Position numbers and translations under genes: made by a program. Below are positions 42,816 to 53,900 of a stretch of 64,000 nt of DNA, piece after piece (position 1 is the stretch's first letter; each line of letters starts with the position of its first letter). The DNA comes from Christensenella minuta (GTDB lineage: Bacteria; Bacillota; Clostridia; Christensenellales; Christensenellaceae). The stretch covers positions 763,585 to 827,584 of the forward strand of contig NZ_CP029256.1 of the NCBI RefSeq assembly GCF_003628755.1, written 5' to 3'. The notes beneath the pieces were generated by a model. It saw nothing but the letters and a program-made list of their open reading frames with translations. It searched no databases and was not told where the DNA came from.

Positions 42816-44195
42816 TTACAGGATGAATTTTTGCAGGTTTGTATATTGCTTTTCGTTTTTCAGATGTTCCGTAACATAGCTCTCGTCGATCACTACGTCG
42901 ACAGCGGGCTCGATCCCGTTCGCGTTGAAGGAAATATCGTCAAGCAAGTTCTCCATGATCGTATGCAGCCGACGCGCGCCGATGTTTTCTGTGTTTTCAT
43001 TGACGACCTGCGCAAATTCCGCAATCTTTTTGAGCGCATCGACGGTAAATTTCAGAGTAACGCCGTCTGCCGCAAGAAGCGCTTCATATTGCTTTGTAAT
43101 TGCGTTTTTCGGTTGGGTCAGGATCTGCTCAAATTCGTTTTTTGTCAAATTTTCAAGCTCCACCTTGATGGGGAAGCGTCCTTGAAGCTCGGGGATCAGA
43201 TCGGAAATTTTTGCCACATGGAACGCACCGGCAGCGATAAACAGCATATAGTCCGTTTTGACCGGACCGTATTTCGTGACCACAGTGCTTCCTTCAACGA
43301 TAGGAAGAATATCGCGTTGTACGCCTTCCCTTGAGACATCGGGGCCGTTGCCGGCTCCTTTTCCCGCAACCTTATCGATTTCATCGAGGAAGATGATGCC
43401 ATCCTGCTCCGCCCGCTCAATCGCGGTTTGCGTGACTTCATCCATGTCGATCAATTTTTCCGCTTCTTCCTGCTCCAGAATTTTTCTGGCCTCCACAAGG
43501 TTCACTTTGCGCTTCTTTTTTTTGGGAGGAAGGATGCCGGAAAGCAGGTCGCCCATGCTTTCCCCGCCCATGCCGGGAATTTCCATGCCCATTCCCTGGC
43601 TTACCTCGACTTCAATTTCAATCACCAGGTTATCAAGTTTCCCAGCACGCAGGTTCGCGCGAATCTCGTCCCTGCGGGACATACGCTTCTGTTTTTCCTC
43701 ATCGCTCTCGGCGGGCGCAGATTCGATCTGCGGCGCGCCAAACAACGCACCGAGTGGATTGGTGTTCTGGCGCGCCTGCTTGTTGGGAACAAGAATATCC
43801 ACAAGGCGTTCTTCCGCATTTGCTGCAGCACGGTTTTTTACTGTTTCAAAACGCTGCTGTTTCACCATGCGGATCGAGGATTCTACAAGGTCACGCACCA
43901 TTGATTCTACGTCGCGGCCCACATAGCCGACCTCTGTAAACTTGGTTGCCTCCACCTTTACGAACGGCGCATCCATCAATTTTGCGAGACGCCGGGCGAT
44001 TTCTGTTTTTCCCACGCCGGTGGGGCCTATCATGATGATATTCTTCGGCGTAATCTCTTCGCGCATTTCGGCGTCGAGCTTGCTCCTGCGGTAACGGTTC
44101 CGAAGGGCGATTGCTACGGCTTTTTTGGCCTTATTCTGTCCTATGATATATTTATCGAGTTCCGCTACGATTTCTTTTGGCGTTAAATATGACAT
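42816..44195 (-). CDS. hslU: ATP-dependent protease ATPase subunit HslU
   Basis: The 459-residue AAA+ protein has Walker [17 protein letters not shown], the pore motif EVGYVGRD and Walker [13 protein letters not shown], plus the HslU I-domain. The C-terminus KFIL inserts into HslV. It unfolds substrates for HslV. ATG 44195 is chosen because AGGTGA lies 5 nt upstream; a GTG at 44204 is less likely. It follows hslV immediately. Confidence 0.97.
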   Translation of the reverse strand: MSYLTPKEIVAELDKYIIGQNKAKKAVAIALRNRYRRSKLDAEMREEITPKNIIMIGPTGVGKTEIARRLAKLMDAPFVKVEATKFTEVGYVGRDVESMVRDLVESSIRMVKQQRFETVKNRAAANAEERLVDILVPNKQARQNTNPLGALFGAPQIESAPAESDEEKQKRMSRRDEIRANLRAGKLDNLVIEIEVEVSQGMGMEIPGMGGESMGDLLSGILPPKKKKRKVNLVEARKILEQEEAEKLIDMDEVTQTAIERAEQDGIIFLDEIDKVAGKGAGNGPDVSREGVQRDILPIVEGSTVVTKYGPVKTDYMLFIAAGAFHVAKISDLIPELQGRFPIKVELENLTKNEFEQILTQPKNAITKQYEALLAADGVTLKFTVDALKKIAEFAQVVNENTENIGARRLHTIMENLLDDISFNANGIEPAVDVVIDESYVTEHLKNEKQYTNLQKFIL

Positions 44196-44204
44196 CTCTT
44201 TCAC

Positions 44205-44738
44205 CTACACTTCTTCCACTGTGATATTATCGTTGGTATATACGCAAATTTCACTTGCGATCTTAAGTCCCTTATATGCGATTTCTTCTGCCGGGAGGTC
44301 CGTATTCTGGATCAGGGCGCGCGCTGCCGCAAGGGCATACGTGCCGCCGGAACCGATCGCACAAACGCCGTCGTCTGGCTCGATCACCTCGCCCGTTCCT
44401 GAAATAATCAGCAAGTTTTCCTGGTCGGCTGCGATCAGCATTGCTTCAAGCTGGCGCATCGCTTTGTCACTGCGCCATTCCTGCGCGAGCTCAACGGCAC
44501 TCCGCTGCAGGCTTCCGCCGTATTCTTCCAGCTTCGCTTCAAATTTTTCGGAAAGCGCGAACGCATCCGCAACGCTTCCGGCAAACCCGATCACAACTTT
44601 ATCGCCATAAATCCGGCGCACCTTGGTCGCTCCTTTTTTCATGATGACGCTTTCGCCGAGCGTTACCTGTCCATCGCCCGCAATCGCGCATTTATCGCCT
44701 TTTTTTACTGCCAGTATCGTGGTTCCTTTGAGTCCCAT
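44205..44738 (-). CDS. hslV: ATP-dependent protease subunit HslV
   Basis: The 178-residue protein has the HslV start [27 protein letters not shown]. The Thr-Thr after a short propeptide provides an N-terminal Thr nucleophile, as in E. coli, rather than the Ser of Bacillus Clp[15 protein letters not shown] is also conserved. The start is ATG 44738, with GGAGG 6 nt upstream, though the frame runs to 44768. It lies 13 nt after the trmFO stop. Confidence 0.97.
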   Translation of the reverse strand: MGLKGTTILAVKKGDKCAIAGDGQVTLGESVIMKKGATKVRRIYGDKVVIGFAGSVADAFALSEKFEAKLEEYGGSLQRSAVELAQEWRSDKAMRQLEAMLIAADQENLLIISGTGEVIEPDDGVCAIGSGGTYALAAARALIQNTDLPAEEIAYKGLKIASEICVYTNDNITVEEV

Positions 44739-44751
44739 TTGTGTCCTCCGT

Positions 44752-46071
44752 CTACAATCCGTATTCACGGATCGTCATTTTGATTTTTTCAAGCGCACGC
44801 TCTGCTATCCGCGTGTTTTTTTCTTCCTTGTTTTTGATTTTTTGTCCCAGCGGCCGCATGATCCCGAAATTGATATTCATTGGCTGAAAATTGCCGGTCA
44901 CCGCACCGGAAATATGTGTGCATAAAGCGCCTGAAGCGGTCGTGTCGTCAAATTCCGGCAACGGTCTCCCCAGATATTCGCAGGCCGCAAAGATTCCGTT
45001 CAAAAGGCCGCTCGATATACTCTCTACATAGCCTTCCACACCGGTGATCTGTCCCGCAAATCGAATTGCAGGATTTTTTTTCAGGCGGTAATACCGGTCA
45101 AGGAGTTTGGGCGAGTTCAGAAACGTATTCCTGTGCATAACACCAAAGCGAAGATATTCCGCATTTTTCAGCGCCGGAATCAAACCGAATACCCGCCGCT
45201 GCTCGGAAAATTTCAGGTGCGTCTGGAACCCGACGAGATTGTACATACTGCCCTCGTCATTTTCACAACGAAGTTGTACAACGGCAAAGGGTTCCCTCCC
45301 CGTCCCGGGATCCGTCAGGCCCTTGGGCTTCAGCGGCCCGAAGAGCAGCGTATCATGTCCGCGCCCCGCCATCGTCTCAACAGGCATACATCCCTCGAAC
45401 ACGCCGTCCTGTTCAAATTCATGCAGCTCGGCACAGTCCGCTGTAATAAGAGCCTGATAAAAGTCTTCGTATTCTTCCCGCGTCATCGGGCAATTAATAT
45501 AATCGTTTCCCCGGCCGTAACGCGAGGCAAAAAAAGCATGCTCCATATCGATGCTGTCTGCCGTAACGATTGGCGCAGCAGCGTCGAAGAAATGCAGGCG
45601 GCCTTCTCCGGTAAGTTCCCTGATTGCCTCTGAGAGGGAATCAGAGGTAAGCGGGCCGCTGGCTATGATCGTGGTTTCATTATCAAAACCGGAAAAGTTC
45701 ATTACCTCTTCACTGCGGATGTCGATCAACTTATTGCCGCGGATCTCTGTTGTAATGTAGGATGAAAATTTTTCCCGGTCTACGGCAAGCGCCCCGCCTG
45801 CAGCGACGCTCGTTGCATCCGCCGCACGCATAACAAGACTACCGAGTGTGCGCATTTCTTCCTTCAGCAATCCCGCCGCATTGCAGATACGGTCGGACCG
45901 AAGAGAATTGCTGCACACAAGCTCCGCAAACAAATTCGATGTATGCGCGGGAGATTTCTTTTCCGGCTTCATTTCATAGAGCCGTACGGGAACCCCGCGT
46001 TTTGCAAGCTGATACGCGCACTCGCATCCGGCGAGTCCTGCGCCAATTACATTAACTTTCTTTCTTTCCAT
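44752..46071 (-). CDS. trmFO: Methylenetetrahydrofolate-tRNA-(uracil-5-)-methyltransferase TrmFO
   Basis: The 439-residue flavoprotein begins with a FAD motif [18 protein letters not shown] and has the TrmFO signature [10 protein letters not shown] and [17 protein letters not shown], with [11 protein letters not shown] later. It makes m5U54 in tRNA using methylene-THF and reduced FAD. The start overlaps the topA end by 20 nt. The topA-trmFO-hslVU order is as in Bacillus, but without xerC between. Confidence 0.97.
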   Translation of the reverse strand: MERKKVNVIGAGLAGCECAYQLAKRGVPVRLYEMKPEKKSPAHTSNLFAELVCSNSLRSDRICNAAGLLKEEMRTLGSLVMRAADATSVAAGGALAVDREKFSSYITTEIRGNKLIDIRSEEVMNFSGFDNETTIIASGPLTSDSLSEAIRELTGEGRLHFFDAAAPIVTADSIDMEHAFFASRYGRGNDYINCPMTREEYEDFYQALITADCAELHEFEQDGVFEGCMPVETMAGRGHDTLLFGPLKPKGLTDPGTGREPFAVVQLRCENDEGSMYNLVGFQTHLKFSEQRRVFGLIPALKNAEYLRFGVMHRNTFLNSPKLLDRYYRLKKNPAIRFAGQITGVEGYVESISSGLLNGIFAACEYLGRPLPEFDDTTASGALCTHISGAVTGNFQPMNINFGIMRPLGQKIKNKEEKNTRIAERALEKIKMTIREYGL

Positions 46072-48232
46072 CCGTTTTCTTTTTCTGATTCGTCACGCAT
46101 TCCGGATTTGAACATTTTTTATAAGTCTTCCCACCGTAACGGAATTTCGATTCCACCATATAGGCCCCGCATTCGGAGCATTTTTCCTCGAGCGGCTTAT
46201 CCCAGGACACAAAATCGCATTCCGGATAATTTTCGCAGCCATAAAAGCTTTTGCCGGATTTTCCTGCCCGCTTGATAACCACCTTTCCGCCGCATTTAGG
46301 GCATGGTACGTCGATCTGCTTTATAATAGGCTTGGTGTTCTTACATTCCGGATAGTTCGGACACGCGAGAAATTCACCGAACCGGCCTGTTTTATAAACC
46401 ATATTTGCCCCACATTTCTCGCAAATAACATCCGAGACCTTTTCTGGCAGCCTGATGCGCTCGATATTTTTCTCTCCGGCCTCGAGGTCTTTTTCAAAAG
46501 GGCCGTAAAAATCGCCGATTACCTTCTTCCAATCGTTGCCTTCCTGTTCCACCCCGTCAAGTTTTTCTTCCATATCGGCGGTGAATGTAATGTCGACAAT
46601 ATCGGAAAAATTCTTTGCCATCAAATCCGTCACGATTTCTCCAAGCTCGGTCGGAACGAAGGATTTTGCTTCTTTCTGGACGTAACCGCGGTCCTGAATC
46701 GTAGAAATAATAGGCGCGTACGTGCTCGGGCGTCCGATTCCCCGTTCTTCGAGAAATTTAATCAGGGCGGCTTCCGTATAACGCGCCGGCGGCTGAGTGA
46801 AATTTTGCTTGGACGTTACCCTAAGGCACTCCAGCATCTCCCCTTCTTCTGCCTTTGGGAGCATCTTCTGATCGTCGTCTTCCGTTTTGGAGTCATAGAC
46901 CGCAAGATGTCCTTTAAAAAGGATACGGGAACCGCTTGCCTTGAAGGTTTGTCCGTTGGCGTCAATATCGTAACTCAGGGTCTCAAACTGCGCGGGCACC
47001 ATCTGGCTTGCCAGAAAGCGTGTGTAGATCAGTTTGTAAAGCTTATACTGGTCACTGGTCAGGTATTGCTTGATACTGTCCGGCGTATTCTCAATATAGG
47101 TGGGGCGAATTGCCTCGTGCGCGTCCTGCGCGTTTTTACGCCCCTTGTAGACGTTGGGCTTTGCAGGTGCAAACTCATCCCCGTAAGCCTGCCTGATGTG
47201 GGCTAAGGCCGCGTCCTGCGCTTCTGCCGATACACGCGTCGAATCTGTTCTCATATACGTGATGAGGCCGACGGTATTCCCATCCTTCAGCGGAACGCCT
47301 TCATATAGCATCTGGGCAAGCATCATTGTTTTTTTTGCGGTAAAGCCAAGCTTGCCTGAAGCAGATTGCTGTAAAAAACTCGTAGTAAACGGAGGCAGGG
47401 CATTCTTTTTGCGCGTACCGCTTTTCACCTTGGAAACGATAAAATCCGCTCCCTTTACCGCATCTAAAACGGCCGCAGCGTCCGCTTCCGTATTAAGCTT
47501 GGCCTTCTTCCCTCCCGGACCGTAATATTTCGCCTCGAATTCCTGCTGGTCCTTTTTAAGGTTCGCGCTGATAGTCCAGAATTCTTCCGGCTTGAAATTA
47601 CGTATTTCGTTCTCACGATCAACGATCACCTTAACCGCAACGCTTTGCACCCGTCCGGCCGAAAGTCCTTTTTTTACTTTTTTCCAAAGCAGAGGACTCA
47701 ATTTATAACCAACAAGGCGGTCAAGAACGCGGCGTGCCTGCTGTGCATCCACACGATCCATGTCGATAGAGCGCGGGTGACTGATTGCGTTTGTAACCGC
47801 ATCCTTCGTAATCTCATTGAATTCAATTCTGCTGACATCTGCCGGATTCAGGCCAAGAATATTTGCAATATGCCATGAAATTGCTTCGCCTTCGCGGTCC
47901 GGGTCGGTAGCCAGATACACTTTGGAAGATTTTTTCGCCTCGTCTTTAAGTGTTTTGATAAGCGGTGCCTTACCACGGATCGTCGTATATTCCGGTTCAA
48001 AATTGTTTTCGATATCCACGCCGATTTTGCTCTTCGGCAAATCACGCAGATGTCCGTTCGATGCGCGGACCGCGTAACCCTTACCCAGGAATTTTTCAAT
48101 CGTTTTTGCTTTGGCCGGCGACTCTACAATCACCAGCTTTTGATTGGACGCTTTCGGTTTTACCGTCGTCTTTTTTGCCGTCTTCTTCTTTACGGCAGCC
48201 TTCTTTGCAGCACCAGCCGCTTCCTTTGCCAT
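46052..48232 (-). CDS. topA: DNA topoisomerase I
   Basis: The 726-residue protein has a TOPRIM domain (KLVIVESPAKAKTIEKFLGKGY, DPDREGEAISWH), the catalytic Tyr in GLITYMRTDSTRVS, and three C-terminal four-Cys zinc ribbons (CEKCGANM, CPKCGGKV, CSECGAYM and their partners). It relaxes negative supercoils. The first 30 residues are an unusual Lys/Ala/Thr-rich basic tail that resembles histone H1-like tails and may aid DNA binding. Confidence 0.97.
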   Translation of the reverse strand: MAKEAAGAAKKAAVKKKTAKKTTVKPKASNQKLVIVESPAKAKTIEKFLGKGYAVRASNGHLRDLPKSKIGVDIENNFEPEYTTIRGKAPLIKTLKDEAKKSSKVYLATDPDREGEAISWHIANILGLNPADVSRIEFNEITKDAVTNAISHPRSIDMDRVDAQQARRVLDRLVGYKLSPLLWKKVKKGLSAGRVQSVAVKVIVDRENEIRNFKPEEFWTISANLKKDQQEFEAKYYGPGGKKAKLNTEADAAAVLDAVKGADFIVSKVKSGTRKKNALPPFTTSFLQQSASGKLGFTAKKTMMLAQMLYEGVPLKDGNTVGLITYMRTDSTRVSAEAQDAALAHIRQAYGDEFAPAKPNVYKGRKNAQDAHEAIRPTYIENTPDSIKQYLTSDQYKLYKLIYTRFLASQMVPAQFETLSYDIDANGQTFKASGSRILFKGHLAVYDSKTEDDDQKMLPKAEEGEMLECLRVTSKQNFTQPPARYTEAALIKFLEERGIGRPSTYAPIISTIQDRGYVQKEAKSFVPTELGEIVTDLMAKNFSDIVDITFTADMEEKLDGVEQEGNDWKKVIGDFYGPFEKDLEAGEKNIERIRLPEKVSDVICEKCGANMVYKTGRFGEFLACPNYPECKNTKPIIKQIDVPCPKCGGKVVIKRAGKSGKSFYGCENYPECDFVSWDKPLEEKCSECGAYMVESKFRYGGKTYKKCSNPECVTNQKKKTDGKKES

Positions 48233-48260
48233 TCGATTCCTCCAAATATATCTATACTAT

Positions 48261-48287
48261 ATTATAATCCCTGCAAAACAGTTGTAA
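48261..48287 (-). promoter_or_regulatory. Probable promoter of topA
   Basis: On the minus strand TTACAA (48287-48282) and TATAAT (48266-48261) are 15 nt apart, 29 nt before the topA ATG and within the 61-nt gap after dprA. The spacer is short, so the -35 is uncertain. Confidence 0.45.
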
Positions 48288-48293
48288 TGTAAA

Positions 48294-49400
48294 TTAACTG
48301 TTAATTCTAAACCGGTCACCCGGAAGTCCTTCGATCAAGCCCCTAAGTTCCATTACGGTAAGGACGGTATTGATATCCTTGATCGTGATACCGGTTTCCT
48401 CCGCGAGTTCCCCAGCCGATAAATTCTCCTTTAAAAGCAGATTATATATCCGCGTCTCCAATAAATCAAGCTTATTTGCCCCTTTTTCAGTTTTTGGCGT
48501 CGGCGCAACGCTTCTGATCCGCCATCCCATGCCATTCATAACATCGGCTGCGTTTTGCACGACAGGAGCCCCCGAATCCATCAGGTAAAGCGGCAGTTTT
48601 GCTACGGGAGATTTCAAATCGCATATAGTGGTGTAAACATCCCTTCCCTGTCTCAGGGCACTGTCAACCGTGATGCGCGCACCGCTTCGCTCGCCGCCCT
48701 CGCCCGCGATAAGAACGTTGCAAAGACCGGAAACAATGCGGTTGCGCTGCGGAAAATATTGAGGCTTAGGTTCCGTGCCGGGTAAAAATTCCGAAATGAC
48801 GGCTCCGCGTTCCAATATCCGGCCATACAGTTCATGGTTTTCAGGCGGATATACCACATCGGCCCCGCAGCCGAGAACCGCAGCCGTAACGCCGTTTGCG
48901 TCGAGCGCCCCCATATGGGCGGCCGTGTCAATCCCCCGCGCCATGCCGGAAACGATTACCACTCCTTCTCCCGCGAGTCCGTTCGCAAGAGACCGTATGA
49001 TTGAAAATCCATTTTTCGTCGGCTTACGCGATCCCACAAGGGCGCAGGCCCTTTCATCGAAAGAAGGCAAGTATCCTTTATAGAACAACACTGGCGGCGG
49101 ATTTTCGATCTCTGCCAGAATTTGAGGATAGTCCTGGTTCAAACGGGTCAGAACATGAATTTTTTTTCTTGCGCAAAGCTCCAGGAGCCTGTCGATGTAG
49201 GATTCATTTGCGCTTGCAAGCAGCGCGCCCCCCTGCCGGGAGGTTACCGACTTCACACGTTCCGGAATGGAAGCGCATTCGTGGAATGCCCGTTCTAAAT
49301 CGGTGAACACGCTCAAAGTGTCGTAGAAACGGACCGGGCCAATCCCGTCGACAGAGGAAAGCCACAGCCAATAACGTTCCTCCCGTGTGATCTCAGTCAT
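48294..49400 (-). CDS. dprA: DNA processing protein DprA
   Basis: The 368-residue protein has an N-terminal helix-hairpin-helix region (LSSVDGIGPVRFYDTL), the Rossmann-like DprA core (ALVGSRKPTKNGFSI, VVSGMARGIDTAAHMGAL, PQRNRIVSGLC) and a C-terminal winged helix (LETRIYNLLLKENLSAGELAEETG). It loads RecA on incoming single-stranded DNA in transformation. The start is ATG 49400, with GGGGAA upstream; the frame runs to 49487 without support. It overlaps the comM end by 8 nt. Confidence 0.95.
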   Translation of the reverse strand: MTEITREERYWLWLSSVDGIGPVRFYDTLSVFTDLERAFHECASIPERVKSVTSRQGGALLASANESYIDRLLELCARKKIHVLTRLNQDYPQILAEIENPPPVLFYKGYLPSFDERACALVGSRKPTKNGFSIIRSLANGLAGEGVVIVSGMARGIDTAAHMGALDANGVTAAVLGCGADVVYPPENHELYGRILERGAVISEFLPGTEPKPQYFPQRNRIVSGLCNVLIAGEGGERSGARITVDSALRQGRDVYTTICDLKSPVAKLPLYLMDSGAPVVQNAADVMNGMGWRIRSVAPTPKTEKGANKLDLLETRIYNLLLKENLSAGELAEETGITIKDINTVLTVMELRGLIEGLPGDRFRINS

Positions 49401-50940
49401 AGACGTTTCCCCAATATTTCCTGTCGAGCGTACGATACTGGATCGCTTCTGCGATATGCGCAGCCTGAACGGTCCCGCAGCCTTCAAGATCAGCGATCGT
49501 TCGCGCGGTCAGCATAACACGCGTATAGGACCGGGCGCTCAGGTTCAGTTTTTCGTATGCACTCCGAAGGAGTGTTTCAGCCTGCGGTTCAATTTCACAA
49601 AACTTTTCGAGCTGGGCGGAGGAGAGCTGCGCATTGCAGAATTTACCGATTGCCTGATAGCGCCGGACCTGAATATCGCGCGCCGCATTGACGCGTATGC
49701 GCACCGCTGCGGACGATTCCTGCTTTTCGCCGCCGCGAATATCGTCATAACGGACTTTACCGACTTCAACATGCAAGTCGATCCTGTCAAGCAGCGGACC
49801 GGATATTTTAGATAAATACCGCGCGATTTGGTTCGGACTGCACCGGCACTCCGCGTCTCCCGAACCAAAATTTCCGCAGGGGCATGGATTCATCGACGCA
49901 ACGAACATAAAATCCGCCGGATAGATTACCTTTGCGTTGGCGCGGGAAATCGAGACGATGCCATCCTCAAGAGGCTGGCGGAGCGCCTCAAGAATAGGAC
50001 GGCCAAATTCGGGCAGCTCATCAAAATAAAGCACTCCCCTGTGAGCAAGACTGATCTCTCCCGGACGGCTCTTCATCCCCCCGCCCGCTATGGCAACGGC
50101 GGATGAAGTGTGGTGCGGACTGCGAAATGGACGCGTACTTACGATCTCCTGATCCCTTGCACGCAATTCTCCGGCGATGGAGTGTATTTTCGTGACTTCC
50201 AAAGCCTCTTCAAACGCAAAATCGGGCAAAATACCGGGAAGTGCTTTTGCAAGCATACTTTTTCCCGCGCCCGGCGGTCCGATCAAGAGAATATTGTGTC
50301 CGCCTGCCGCCGCAATTTCCATTGCGCGCTTGGCCTTTTCCTGCCCACGGATATCACAAAAATCAATATCGGCCGCTCCCCTCTGCCGGGGTGGATTCCA
50401 TTCGGACTGAGGAAAAAACGCAGGCTTTTGCTGCTTGTTTAAAACCTTTGCCAGCTCGGAAAGATGCTTCACAGGCAGAATGCGGATATCGCCGATATAG
50501 CTCGCCTCCTGCGCGTTTTCCCAAGGCACGACCATCAGGTTGAAGCCGCGCTTCCTTGCCTCGATCACCATGGGCAGGATGCCGTTTACCGGCCGCACGT
50601 CCCCGTTCAGCGAAAGCTCGCCGAATATAACCATATATTTCAGCAGGTCAGGCAAAACCTGATCGCTCGCCGCAAGAAGCCCGACGGCAATTGCAAGGTC
50701 GTAAAGCGGGCCTTCTTTTTTGAGGTCGGCTGGAGCAAGATTTACCGTGATTCGTTTCGCAGGATATTCAAATCCGGAATTTTTGATAGCGGAACGCACG
50801 CGCTCTTTCGACTCCTTTACCGCCGCATCGGGAAGCCCTACAAGCTCGTAGGCCGGAAGCCCATTATAAACATCGGTTTCCACCAAAACCGGATAGCCGT
50901 CAAGACCGGTAAGACCGAAACTCAAAACCTTAGCGAGCAA
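49393..50940 (-). CDS. comM: ComM/YifB family Mg-chelatase-like AAA+ protein
   Basis: The 515-residue protein has an N-terminal Lon-protease-like domain (ELVGLPDAAVKESKERVRSA), a Mg-chelatase AAA+ core with Walker A IGPPGAGKSMLAKALPG, and a C-terminal chelatase domain with SARSYTRVMLTARTIADLEG. ComM is a hexameric helicase that promotes branch migration in natural transformation. The start is TTG 50940, preceded by AAGGGGA. It pairs with dprA downstream. Confidence 0.93.
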   Translation of the reverse strand: MLAKVLSFGLTGLDGYPVLVETDVYNGLPAYELVGLPDAAVKESKERVRSAIKNSGFEYPAKRITVNLAPADLKKEGPLYDLAIAVGLLAASDQVLPDLLKYMVIFGELSLNGDVRPVNGILPMVIEARKRGFNLMVVPWENAQEASYIGDIRILPVKHLSELAKVLNKQQKPAFFPQSEWNPPRQRGAADIDFCDIRGQEKAKRAMEIAAAGGHNILLIGPPGAGKSMLAKALPGILPDFAFEEALEVTKIHSIAGELRARDQEIVSTRPFRSPHHTSSAVAIAGGGMKSRPGEISLAHRGVLYFDELPEFGRPILEALRQPLEDGIVSISRANAKVIYPADFMFVASMNPCPCGNFGSGDAECRCSPNQIARYLSKISGPLLDRIDLHVEVGKVRYDDIRGGEKQESSAAVRIRVNAARDIQVRRYQAIGKFCNAQLSSAQLEKFCEIEPQAETLLRSAYEKLNLSARSYTRVMLTARTIADLEGCGTVQAAHIAEAIQYRTLDRKYWGNVYD

Positions 50941-50958
50941 ATCCCCTTCCCCCTTGCT

Positions 50959-53900
50959 TTAGCCGTAGAATGGCCACGATGGCAGCCAACGCAGGGCTGT
51001 TATATAATCGGTATCGAATGGGATGCCGGTTATGACAGGATAGAACACCGCGAACATCACGCCGCAGGCAATCACGAAGCCCCACATAAATTGTTTCCCA
51101 TACCTGAAATCGCTTTCTATGTTCTTTAACCAATAAACGATCAGTATAATGAGGAACGGAACGGTAGCAAAGTAATGATAGATAAATACTTCGCGCGTAA
51201 CGAACCACCACGGCATGAATTGCGAGAGGGCAGCGATCGCGGTAAAGGTCACGCCGTAATTCCTATGTTTGCCGCGTGCGGAATCGATAACCAGCCAAAA
51301 GCTCGCGACCACACCGGCCCACCAGATAAGCGGGTTGCCCATCGTGGAAAGCGTAGACGTGGTATGATTAAGGTCGTTGTGCCCGTTGAAAAAAAGGACG
51401 GGGCGCACATCGACGGGCCAGCTGTACCACATCGAAGAGAACGGGTGTACATGATCCGGATTGAGTGTGGAATGATAGTTGAGCATATAAAACTGATTAC
51501 CAACAATACTATGATGCTCTTTCAGGTTCCCAGGGTTAATAAACCGGTAAGCCTCTCCTTGGGTGACAATTGTATACGGATAATACGAAGCTATATAAAT
51601 CACAGCCGGAACGATGATAAAGAACAATACACACCAGCACAAAATCAAAGCGATGTTTATTTTATATTTTTTGACGATGGAACGGTAATGATCCAATCCG
51701 CCTGCATCGGCCGCCGCACCCGTTTCGTGGGCAAGCAGCTTCTCTTTTGCAAACCGGTATTCCTTATACCGCTTATAAAGGGTCATGAAGAAAATCACCG
51801 CCAGCCCCGCCCCGGCATAAATGCACAGCCATTTCGTCGCTGCGCCAATGCCGAAGAACAGCCCGCTCAACGCCAACGGAATTAACGTTTTCGAAATTTT
51901 CTGTTTGTTGAAATTGCTCTGCGTAAACTGATACATAAACAGGTACATCAGCATGATCCACAGGATGCTGTAACTGTCGATCGTACCGATTCTCGTCTGT
52001 GCAAAGTGCATGAAATCCACGGCAAACAAAATAGCTGAGATCGCCGCATATTTGCTTTTCTTGAAAAGCATTTTTGCAAATATATAGAGGACCGGGAGCA
52101 TCAGGACCCCGGTAAGCGTTCCCATAAACCGCCACCCAAATGGATTCATGCCGAAAATCTGGATTCCACAGGCAAGAATCAGCTTGCCTAGCGGCGGATG
52201 CGTAATCTCGTAAGGCTCGATGCCATGAATGTTTTCATAAGCCGTTCTGACATGGTAGATTTCATCGAAATAAAAATCCGTCATATAGGTGGATTCAGCC
52301 GGAACCAAGCTTTGCTCATCAAATAATACCTGTGCCGAAGAGGGTGAAGTATCCTGCGGCTGTAATAAATTCCCCTGCGCATCCTTAAAGGCAACTTCCA
52401 GAATCGGCAGGGAGCCCGAAAGCGGAACGACCTTAATATATTTAGCGTCGATATCCGTCGTATAAATCTGCCACTTATACATATTGGCAAATTTATGCTC
52501 GATTTCAGAAACCGTCTTTCCTCCTTTCTCAAGCACGACCGGCGTATAGGTCATTCCATCTGCAGAATAATAAAATTCAAAATTTGCTTCCCCATAACCG
52601 GCATAATACTCAACCGTTGAAATTTGCTGTTCTGCCGCAAATTCTGCGATAACAGGTTCTTTTTCGAGCTGCGCCGGTGTCTCCGGGATTTGAAAGCTCC
52701 CGAGATTGGTAAACGCAACCAAAGCATATATTGCGGAAATTACAAGCATTAAGAGGCCGTCTTTTTTGTTCAGTGTCCTTTTTTCTTCAAAATTTTCCAA
52801 ACGCAGCTGTGCCGGAGGCTTTTCGAGCGTCTCCATCGCGGAGATATCGGAATCTTCCTTTTTTTCCTGAACGGGTCCCAGCGCCAACTTCGTAATTACA
52901 TATCCCGTATAGATAAAAACCGCCATACTGACAGCGGACACGCCTATTGTCCACGCCAGCGGAATCATCACCTGATAATAGTAAAGCGACAGGCTCTGGT
53001 TTAAAAGAAGCGCAATAAAGGTGAGGATCACCGGCCAGACCAGACGCTTGTCTTTTGTAAAAATGAAGGCAAACAGGAGCAGTATGGGAACCGGGAACAG
53101 GTAGCGGTCATGCATGCCGTGCCCCAGGGCGAATACCCCCATAATGATAAGCGCCGCAAGGGCAAACAGGAATTCCTTTTTGGGATTTCTTATATAGAGG
53201 AACAAAGAGTAGGCGCAGACAAGGGCGATCAGGATAAAGCCCCATATGTCTGCGGTCAGCCCGAGGAATACAGCCTGACTGGAGGAAATAAAATTCTGCC
53301 CCAATAAGGCAAACAAATTAAACGCATTCAGAGACGCCTGGTCGTATTGCCCAACGGTACTGATGAACTGTTTAACAAGCCAAAGGGGTTCCTGACTGCC
53401 CGCAAACGGCAGAGGAATGAGGAAGAAAAGCCCAGCCATTACGCCGATGGAAATCAAAAGATTCAAAACATCTTTCTTCCGGTTTTCCGATACAATAATA
53501 TTACGTATTAAAACAAAGGCAAGGACCGGGAAAATCATGATTGCCTGTGGCTTCAATAAAAATGCGGCCATAAATGCGGCGGAGGCCCAGATCGGTTTGT
53601 TTTTTACCAGCAAATAAATTACCAGTATCATCATTAGCGTGATGATAATATCGACCTGTCCCCAAATACTGGAGTTGAAAATAACCGCCGGATTCAGCAG
53701 GATCAGTACGCTGAGCAACAGAGCGGTATTGGGCCGAAATTTTTTTCCCGCCAGGCGGTATACGATATAGGCAGCCAAAATGTCGCAGCATACCGCCGGG
53801 AGGTGAATCATCAGTGCAAATTCAGGGCCGCCCAAATTGAGGGAAAATGTGTTCTGCAAAAATCCAAAGAAATAAAGTACGTAAATGTAAACAGGCGGAT

